A DNA stretch of 36,370 nt, taken from contig CAJODA010000031.1 in assembly GCA_905233745.1 (NCBI GenBank), forward strand, positions 1-36,370. Reading direction: 5' to 3'. Shown here piece by piece: positions 25,808-35,700 of the stretch (position 1 is the first letter of the stretch; the number at the start of each line of letters is the position of its first letter). The position numbers were made by a program, and so were the translations under genes. The notes below the pieces were generated by a model. The model was given only the letters and a program-made list of their open reading frames with translations. It ran no database searches and was not told the DNA's origin. Source of the DNA: an uncultured Bacteroidales bacterium. Lineage in GTDB: Bacteria; Bacteroidota; Bacteroidia; Bacteroidales; WCHB1-69.

Positions 25808-26643
25808 GCGCCGTAGCCGCTCTTCATCAAGGGCTGGGCAATCTCCTCCAATTTGGCCGCGTCAATGAAGCCGTGCCTGTAGGCAATTTCCTCTATACAG
25901 CCGACCTTCAGACCCTGGCGCGCCTCGATGACCTGCACAAACTGCGTGGCCTCAATCAAAGAGTTGAACGTGCCCGTGTCGAGCCAGGCCGTGCCGCGGT
26001 CCAACTGGCACACTTTCAACTTGCCGGCTTCCAGATAATGGCGGTTCACATCCGTAATCTCATACTCACCACGGGCACTGGGCTTGATGTTTTTAGCCAC
26101 CTCCACCACGCTATTGTCGTAGAAATAGAGCCCGGGAACCGCGAAATTGGACTTAGGCTGCGCAGGTTTCTCCTCAATGGAGATAGCATTCATATCCTCA
26201 TCGAACTCCACAACACCGTAACGTTCGGGATCTGACACGTGGTAGGCGAAAATAACACCGCCCTCGGGATTCTTGTTCTCCATGAGATGCTGTTCAATGC
26301 CACCGCCATAGAAGATGTTGTCACCCAACACAAGCGCGGCCTTGTCACTGCCGATGAACTCCTCGCCGAGCACAAAGGCTTGCGCGAGACCATTGGGCAC
26401 TTCCTGCACTTTATACTCAAAACGACAGCCGATGCGCGAGCCGTCGCCCAACAAATGCTCAAAATTGGGGAGATCCTGTGGCGTGGATATGATGAGTATC
26501 TCCCGTATATCGGCCTGCATCAGGGTGGATATGGGATAATAGATCATCGGCTTGTCATAGATGGGCATCAGCTGCTTGCTCATGGCAAGCGTAATGGGAT
26601 GCAAACGGGTTCCGGCACCGCCGGCTAAAACGATTCCTTTCAT
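25783..26643 (-). CDS. rfbA: Glucose-1-phosphate thymidylyltransferase
   Basis: Makes dTDP-glucose from dTTP and glucose-1-phosphate, the first step to dTDP-L-rhamnose for surface polysaccharides. The start [18 protein letters not shown] (26643) gives 286 residues, the family length; the longer frame from 26706 adds an unrelated leader containing the promoter. Motifs seen: [11 protein letters not shown] (nucleotide-binding), [26 protein letters not shown] and [10 protein letters not shown]. No rfbB, rfbC or rfbD is next to it; the giant adhesin-like gene lies upstream. Confidence 0.95.
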   Translation of the reverse strand: MKGIVLAGGAGTRLHPITLAMSKQLMPIYDKPMIYYPISTLMQADIREILIISTPQDLPNFEHLLGDGSRIGCRFEYKVQEVPNGLAQAFVLGEEFIGSDKAALVLGDNIFYGGGIEQHLMENKNPEGGVIFAYHVSDPERYGVVEFDEDMNAISIEEKPAQPKSNFAVPGLYFYDNSVVEVAKNIKPSARGEYEITDVNRHYLEAGKLKVCQLDRGTAWLDTGTFNSLIEATQFVQVIEARQGLKVGCIEEIAYRHGFIDAAKLEEIAQPLMKSGYGAYLMGLLK

Positions 26644-26693
26644 TTTATGATGTTTTATGTTTATATTCCAGACTTCAACAATTTTTCCAGCTG

Positions 26694-26725
26694 CAAATGT
26701 ACACAATTATTACAACACTATCAAA
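26694..26725 (-). promoter_or_regulatory. rfbA: rfbA promoter
   Basis: On the minus strand TTTG (26722-26725) and TACATTTG (26694-26701) are spaced 20 nt, a good match to the Bacteroidota -33/-7 pattern, ending about 50 nt before the rfbA ATG. The -33 box overlaps the last codons of the giant gene, so rfbA need not depend on read-through from it. Confidence 0.7.
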
Positions 26726-29700
26726 GCCCCTTTCAAATGATGGCGTCCTTTCTTATCGTCCAATTCGGTATAATATATAACATAATTATAGACATTCTGC
26801 CTTACAACACCATACCACTTGAAATTCTTGTCGTTGGAGTGGAATACCACCTCGCCCCAACGGTTTAGAATTGTGATCTCAAACTCGTCTATCAGACCTA
26901 TGCATCTCTCCGGAAGAGAGAAACAATCGTTATGGCCATCCAGTTTTCCCGGGGAAATCGCATTCGGCAAATACAAGACAAGCTCGCAAACGTCCACAAC
27001 ATAGGCCGACATAGACTGGCAGTCTCCCGTGGAAGCGGTAACCGAATAGACCCCCGGAGCCGTGACCTCGATATCCTGCGAGGTCTCTCCCGTGCTCCAT
27101 ACAAAATTCTCCATCGAAGAAAGAGCCGACAAGGTGGTGGACATATTATCACAGAAATCGGAAAGCGGCACCACACTCAAAGAGGTGTCCAAAACGGAAA
27201 GATCCAAGCTTACCACACTATCACACCCGTCTTGAGTTGAAAACAGGAAATTGAAAACGGCATGATGGGGCACGACGGATGTAATCACAGTGTCTATCTG
27301 TCCATTGATAAAATGGTACGGAAAGTCACTTGCACAGACCTCATCGTGCAAGTTTGTGAGTTGGGCAGGCAGGATGGCCAGGTTCATCACAATCACGCTG
27401 TCCGAACCGGCAGAGGCAGGCACCACGACGGTATCTGTTCCTGCATCGGAGAACTCAACGCCGTTCCATATCAAAGGCAGGGCGCTGGGGCAGACGGCAC
27501 TATCCAGCTCCACAGACACATTCAATATCACCGTGAGCTCCAAGGTCACGACACTGTCGCAGCCATTTGCGTTGGAAAGCATAAAACGGGACGTGGTGAG
27601 ATGCGGGGTTCCCACTGCAAAGACAGTGTCGATCTGACCATTCGTAAAATGATACGGCAGCTGGTTCTCCACAATCGTGTCGTAAAGCGCAGCCGAAGTG
27701 TTATGGTTCACATACACGTGCATGACCAACAAACTGTCAGCACCATTGGAAGCGGTCAGCACAACCGTGTCCGTTCCGGCACCGGTGAATCGGACATCAT
27801 TCCAAACCAAAGGAAGATCATTTTCACACACGGTACTATCCGCTTCCGCATTCGGATTTAGTAATACTGTAAGATTGAGGGAAACTGTACTGTCACAGCC
27901 GTTGTTACTGGCAAAATGGAAAATGGAGACCGATTCTTGGGGAATGTTGATTCCAAAAGTGGTGTCAACCAGACCATTCGTGAAATGATATGGCAATTGG
28001 TTCTGAACTATCGTATCATACAGCACGGTCGTATCGGTTCTGTTCACATGCAACGTCATAAGCACCACACTATCGCAATGCACGGCATTGGCGCCGGCCA
28101 GTATTGCACTTCCGGTTCCTGCCTCATAAAATGTAACGCCATTCCAAACTATCGGAAGATCGTTGTCACAAACCGTAGAATCCTGCACACTCATAGAGCT
28201 TTTGCGAATCGTCAGCCATAGCGTCTCCACAGAGTCGCATCCGTTAACAGTCTGACCATACCATTCGTATCTTCCCGACTCCCTATAAGGAGTATTATGC
28301 CAAATATACATATCGCAGGCTGTTTGGGTAATGTCAACATTATAACTCGGGGTAACCGTCAGAGCCAGCACAAGGACGCTTTCACAGCCACCTTGGGCTG
28401 GCATCTGGAAGCGGCAGGTGGAAAATGCAGGGGTTCCCTCCTCAAAGGTAGTGTCAATCTGGCCGTAAGTAAAATGATACGGCAATTCGTTTTCACAAAT
28501 GGACAATTGCTCCTGTATCTCAGCAACTGTATCAACCGTCAAATGCAACGTCACGAGGCTGTCGCATCCATTCTGAGAGGCAAGTGGAAAGTTGAAAGTC
28601 GAGTTATAGGATGAAACAACACTGATAATGGTGTCTCTTCCTCCGACATTGAAAGTATATGGCAAGTCCCTCACACAGATTCCCTCATGGATTTCTGTAT
28701 GGTATGTGTCATAGACAATGATCTTCTGCACCGCTCTGGCCACGTTCCCGCACGGGTCTGTAACAACCCAGGTCCGGAAAAGGGTGTCTGCCATGGTTTG
28801 ATTATCGACAAACAAATCATTATACGTAACCGAGAGGTCCTCCGTATCCGCACAATTGTCATCCAATGAGACAGGTGAACCTGTAATACTCGTATCTGCA
28901 TCATACGCCCCATTCGCGTTCCGACAAACGGCAACATCCCCGGGTTGACTAAATGTAGGTGCAATATTATCCCTGATAATATAACTGTATGTCCAGTTTT
29001 GCACATGTCCCGCACAATCTTCATACTTCCAAATATATCTCACCACTCCTCTGCAGCCAGTGACTTCCACTTCAACGGGCAACGCTGTCGGGACAATCGT
29101 ATCCGAACAGTTGTTCACCATCAGCGGAGGTGTGGGTTTAACCGTATCTGACAAGCAGGAGATATTAATTGACGAATTGTTCAACAGTGGCATCTCATCA
29201 GGAGAGACATGATAGGTATAGGTCCAAGTGTACTGCGTGTCACGAACCGTATAGTGATATACAAAAACGGAATCGCCACAGCCCGATTCAATATCACCCG
29301 TATTCTCTCCGGCCACCAGCGGAATCGTATCGCCACACGCTATCACTTCGGGCAGTTGGGGCGGAACCGCTTGTGACACACAATGTACAGATTCCTCACC
29401 GTTTTGTACGGGGAGAAAACAATCGTTGATAACAACCACCTCAAAAGAGGCCGTATCATTACACCCAAAGGTATTTGTCCCTGTTACCGTGTAGATTGTC
29501 GTCTCCTGAGGAGACACGGTGACAACTGGCGTGGTCACACCAGTACTCCAAAGATAACTGCCGGCCCCCATTGCAGTGAGCGTTGCGTCATGGCCGATCA
29601 TTATCAACGCATCTCCGCTGACGGTAACCACTGGCAAAGGATTGACGGTTACAGTCACCACATAGATATTGTTCTCTGCAAAAACAGTATCGGTATAGGT

Positions 29701-32700
29701 TCCCGGTCCAGAGAGCAGCTGGCCGTGCCAGTTAATCGTCTCACCCGGGCACAACGAAATGGTGGCATCCTCGATGACATTGAAAGGTATTACCGTAAGG
29801 TTAAGGGAGTATACACTATCGCAACCCGCTGTCGTGGTGAGCGAATCGTATGCTGTAACACCTCCATAGAACTGGCGACCGTGCCAATTGTAAGGCAGGC
29901 TGCCCTCCGGAACGGTCGCCGTTTCCGTGATGAAGTATATCGGATTAATGGTCACTGTCACCATGTAGATAATATTCTCGGCAAATACCGTATCGCTATA
30001 GACACCCTCTTCAGAAAGCAGGTGCCCGCGCCAACTTACGGTCCGGCCAGCACAAATCTCTATCGGGTTTTCTTCAACATAATTAAATGGTATTACGGTG
30101 AAATTGAGATAATAGACACTGTCGCAACCCGCATTTGTCAGAAGTGAATCATATAGGACAGTGTCTCCATTGAGCAAGTATCCGTGCCAGTTGAACGGCA
30201 GGCTGCCCTGCGGGTAGGACAAGTCTTCCGGAAAATAGTAGGTCGGATTGACGATTACGGTTACGACGTAGATATTGTTCTCAGAGAATGCAGTATCACG
30301 GTAGATGTCCGGCCCTGACAGAAGGTGTCCATGCCAGATTTCCGTCTCACCCGGGCACAACGAAATGGTGGCATCCTCGACGACATTGAAAGGTATTACC
30401 GTAAGGTTAAGGGAGTACACGCTATCGCAGCCCGCTCTTGTGGTGAGCGAATCATACGCCGTGGCACTTCCATAGAACTGGCGGCCACGCCAAACATAAG
30501 GCAGGCTGCCCTCCGGAACAGACAAATTGTCCTGAATAAAATAGGTTGGGTTGACCATTACGGTCACCATGTAGATTGTATTTTGAGAGAATGCGGTATC
30601 GCAGTAGACACCCGGTTCCGAAAGCAGATGCCCCCGCCAATTTGCCGTATCGCCAAGACACAACACTATTGGCGTCTCCTCAATGGTATCAAAGGGTATT
30701 ATCGTGAGATTGAGGACGAGAACGCTGTCGCAACCCACGACTGTCTGAAGGGAGTCATAGACCGTAGTATCCCCGCCGAGCTCATGTCCGTGCCAGATGT
30801 ACGGCAGGCTGCCCTGCGGGTAGGAGACATTTTCTGAAAAGTAATAGATTGAACTGACAATCACCCGCACAATATATATGCTATTCGCTGCAAATGCTGT
30901 ATCGCGATATGTGCCCGGATCCGAAATCAGGTGCCCGTGCCAATTTACCGTGTCGCCAAAGCACAACAACATAGGGGTTTCTTCAACAACATTAAAAGGC
31001 ACTACCGTAAGCTTGAGGAAAAGGACACTATCACAGCCTGCAACTGTTTGTAGCGAATCATAGATTGTCGCGTTATTATATAAATCACGTCCTTGCCAAT
31101 GGTATGGCAGATCGCCTTGAGCAACCTGAACATGTTCTGGGAAATAATAAGTAGGATTGACGGTGACTGTTACAGAACTTGAGGAAACACAACCTGTGGC
31201 AGTTTCCGTGACAACCACAGTATATACACCTGCGTTTGCAGGCAAAGCATGGTTGATGACAGGGTTCTGCAAAGTAGAGGTAAAGTTGTCAGGGCCGCTC
31301 CAAAGGTAAGTCACTCCCCCACTCTGGGTCTCGGCGAAGAGTTCAACATCCCCTCCGTTACATGGCGAAGTGCCTGAAGCCTCCACAGCCAATGTGCTTC
31401 CGACAGTGGTAACCAAGGCGGCAGTCGTGCTAACACACCCGTGACTAATATCACGAACCGACACAGTATGTTCACCTGCATTTAAGTTGGCAAAGGTATT
31501 GGAAGATTGGAAACCGCCTCCGTCAAGATCATACAAATAGCCACCGACGGGAGAGGTCACCGTAATGATGCCGTTGGATTCAGAGCAACTGGTATTGGGT
31601 GTAATGGAGAGTATCGGGGTTGCGGGCAAGGGATGAATAGTTAAAAAGAGGGTATCCACCTGCATACAACCGTTAGAATCCTCATGTCTGCAATAGTACT
31701 GACCTGATTCCGAGTACGTCTGCCCGTTACCGCTCACCCATGTATAGCTTCCGCATCTCTCTACGGTGTAGGATTGGTGCGAAGGATAATGAACTGTCAA
31801 GTGCAGGGTCACCACACTGTCGCAACCGCTGGCATTGGTGAACGTGTGGGTGAGGGCATCCGTGCTGGAGGTAATGTCCGTATGCTCGTACCAGTCGAAG
31901 CGGTCGCACGCAAACGCCGTCGTGTCGCCCGTGTTGCTGTGGCCCACCGTCAAATGCAACGTCACCACGCTGTCACAACCGCTGGCGTTCGTAAACGTAT
32001 GGGTCAATGAGCTCGTGCTGGAGGTGATGTTCGTGTGCTCGTACCAGTCGAAGCGGTCGCAAGCAAACGCTGTCGTGTCGCCCGTGTTGCTGTGGCCCAC
32101 CGTCAAGTGCAGGGTCACTACACTGTCGCAACCGGATGCATTGGTAAATGTGTGGGTGAGGGCATCCGTGCTGGAAGTAATGTTCGTGTGCTCGTACCAG
32201 TCGAAGCGGTCGCACGCGAACGCCGTCGTGTCACCCGTGTTGCTGTGGCCCACCGTCAGGTGCAGGGTCACCACACTGTCGCAACCGCTGGTGTTCGTGA
32301 ACGTGTGGGTAAGGGCATCCGTGCTGGAGGTGATATTCGTATGTTCGTACCAGTCGAAGCGGTCGCACGCGAACGCCGTCGTGTCACCCGTATTGCTGTG
32401 GCCCACCGTCAGGTGCAATCTTACGATACTGTCACATCCGTCAGGCATCACGCCTTCAAAAACATGCGTGGCGGTCTCTGCGGATGACGTATAATCTATC
32501 CCATACCATGTGAAAACATCGCATGCGACTGCGCTGGTGTCCCCGATTCTAGGCTCACATTCGCTCACGACCACAGTAACACTAACAGGCTCTGAAGAAC
32601 AGCCGTCGGAAGTTCCTACCACGGTATATGTGGTAGTAGTTGACGGTGCAACGGTAATAGCTGCCGATGTTTCACCTGTACTCCACTGGTAGTTATCCGC

Positions 32701-35700
32701 TCCGGAGGCCGTCAATGTGGTGCTATTACCCGTAACAACGGCAATATCACCATTAATGGTAACCCCCGGAGTATGGTTAATCGTCAGGTGCAGGGTCACC
32801 ACACTGTCGCAACCACTGGCATTGGTAAACGTGTGGGTAAGGGCATCCGTACTGGATGTGATGCTCGTGTGCTCGTACCAGTCGAAGCGGTCGCACGCGA
32901 ACGCCGTCGTGTCGCCCGTGTTGCTGTGGCCCACCGTCAGGTGCAACGTCACTACTGAGTCACAGCCGCTGGCGTTCGTGAACGTGTGGGTGAGGGCATC
33001 CGTGCTGGAAGTGATGTTCGTGTGCTCGTACCAGTCGAAGCTGTCGCAAGCAAACGCTGTCGTGTCACCCGTGTTGCTGTGGCCTACCGTCAAATGCAAC
33101 GTCACCACAGAGTCGCAGCCGGCGGTGTTGATGGTGCGGAACGTTGCCGTGTCCGTGCTCTCTGAGAAAGTTCGACCATGCCACACAAAGCTGCCACACG
33201 ACGTGGCAATAGTATCGCTTGCGGTGGACGGATTCACCGTCAAATGCAGCGTCACCACAGAGTCGCAACCACAGCTTGATGTTCCGGTTCTAGTGTAAAT
33301 CCCTGATGTTGTCAGCACTGTGTCAAAAAGCACGACTGATTCATTCTCACAGATAATGGAGGAGAAATCGACTGGATCTGGACTTACTTTCCATGTGTAG
33401 GTAACGCTGACCGGAGTCGCACTCCCCCCGCACGCGTTCTCATAAGTCGCCGTCCAGGTTTGCGACCGGTCACAACCCTGCCCCTCAACACCTCCCGGCG
33501 TCACCGTCGCCGTCGGATTCTCAAAACACGCATCCGTCACCGTGAAAGTCGGCGGCACAATGGTCTGAGGATCACATGCGCCATTGGGGTCACTGCTGGC
33601 ATCTACAGCAATACTGACCGGACAAGACGGATAACTCAGCCACTCACAGTCGCCCTCCACCTCCACCAGTTCTTTCCGATATAACTGAATGGCTTTTTGG
33701 CGAGTATAGGTATCTGATTTATAATAACGAAAACGACTTTGACCAGCAGCACTATTAAAACGCAAATAAGCACCACCGCTACCCACAACATCAACATCAC
33801 CACCATTGTAACTAATGGTATTGTCATACTGGGTAGTTTGAGAACTAGGCATACCATTTGCATCCGCGGTCTGACCTATATAGTAACCGCTTGCCGAACG
33901 AATCGTGTATGCATTGGCATTTCCTTGATTAATCGTAAAAGTGTACGGTGCCAGAGCGGCAGCGTTGTTGACATAATTGCCATTGAAGGTAACATTCTGA
34001 TAATTATTGACGGCATCCAATGTCGTGCGGGAACCGTCAAAAACCAAGCCACCATCATGATAGGCAATCAAGTACTCTCCGCTCCAGTTGGCGGGTGCTG
34101 CGGTAACCTTGGCATACCGGACTTCTTCCTCTATTTCACAGATTTTATAGACAGCATACAATGTAATATCCGTCGAGGCCAAATACTGTTCCCCGGCCAA
34201 ATACAACGGTGTCGGTTCGGTTGAAGTCGCCGCATTGACCGGTGTTGTGGACCAGCCGGCGAACACGTGATTCGAAGCACATGGAACAGCTGGCGGCAGA
34301 ACAATGCCGTCATGGCAATCCATCATCATGGAAGGAATCGCACAAGTGCCCCCACACGGGTCAAAGGTGACAACTGGCCGCGGATTCACCACAATGCTGA
34401 AAGTGTCCACCTCAGCGCAACCATCCGCTGATGTGACGGTCACGTAGTAATCAGCGCTCTGTGAAGGCGAAACCGTAATACTGTTGGTCGTCGCACCCGT
34501 ACTCCAGGAATACTGGCACTCACCATTTCGGACAACCACAACCGAGTCAAGGAAAAACCGCTGGCGCAAATCCTTGTTTCCTATAGTAATCGTACTGTTT
34601 GCCGTCGCTCCAGTAAGAGAAACATAATCGTATTCCGTATAGGGGTCACTGAAGTCAGATACCGGAATATATTGTTGCATAACCGTATCATTGTCCACTT
34701 TCAGATAAAACCATGGATGTTCATTGGGATTATCCCAACCACGCATCCACATTTTCACCGTGAAAGGTTGTGACAAATCCATCGAGCGAGAGGTAATATA
34801 ACCGCCACCTCCCGATTGGACATCTCCGAAACGAAGATGTCCTCCTGCCAAAAACACATGCTCATTATCACAATTGGGAAAATTGGGAAGAGTACATTGA
34901 TATTTTTGGTTCGATCCCGAACCACTATCATCATCGCCAGTCAATATGGCAGCAAATCCCTCACTGAGGAGAATTGAATCTTCCGCAATGCAATCGACAG
35001 TCAGGATCACTTCATCTCCCACACATATCGTATCGGAAGGGGATACATGCACAGAGGTGTTTATCTGGTCCACCTGAACCGTAGTGGATGCCTGTGCCGA
35101 GCAATATACCCCATTCAAAGTTTTCACAAGCGTGTAAGTTCCATTCATCTCAAGCGAAGCCGGATATATTATGGGATTCACCTCCGAGGACACCCATCCA
35201 TTGGGTCCCGTCCATGAGTATGAAACATCATCTTGCGGATCCTCACAAATCAAGTGAATCGTGTCGCCCGCACAGTAGGGGCCGTCATTGGTCACGGATG
35301 CTTCCACATTCCCGACAGTCAAATGCAAGGTCACCATAGAGTCGCAACCTGCCGCTGCTTGATAGGTATGTGTCAAGGGCATCGCCGGGGTTGAAGTGTA
35401 GGTGACACCATTCCAAGTGTAACTATCGCAAGCATATTCCCAGACTTCCACATCGTGCTGGGCATACACATGCACGGGAACGACAGTGTCAAACGAGCAC
35501 CCCCCGGAGTCATAAAAATACAATGAATATTGAAGCGTTGTATCCTGTTGCAGCGTTGCCGGAGGGGATATGGTGAATGAAGAATCGCTTACTATCGTGG
35601 TCCATATATCATCAGGAACAATCCGGGAAACATGGAATGCGTTGCTGGACAAGAGTTCTTCCGTCAAAGCCAGTTCCCAACCAAAAATATAACCATTATC

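Noticed and set aside
31780-33270. CRISPR-like periodicity
   Set aside because: Units are 153 bp, fully coding and lack spacer-like unique segments.
31835-33298. Plus-strand repetitive frames (repeats of VSPVLLWPTVKC)
   Set aside because: Exact mirror of the 153-bp repeats of the giant gene; the sense frame has domain homology and the sorting domain.
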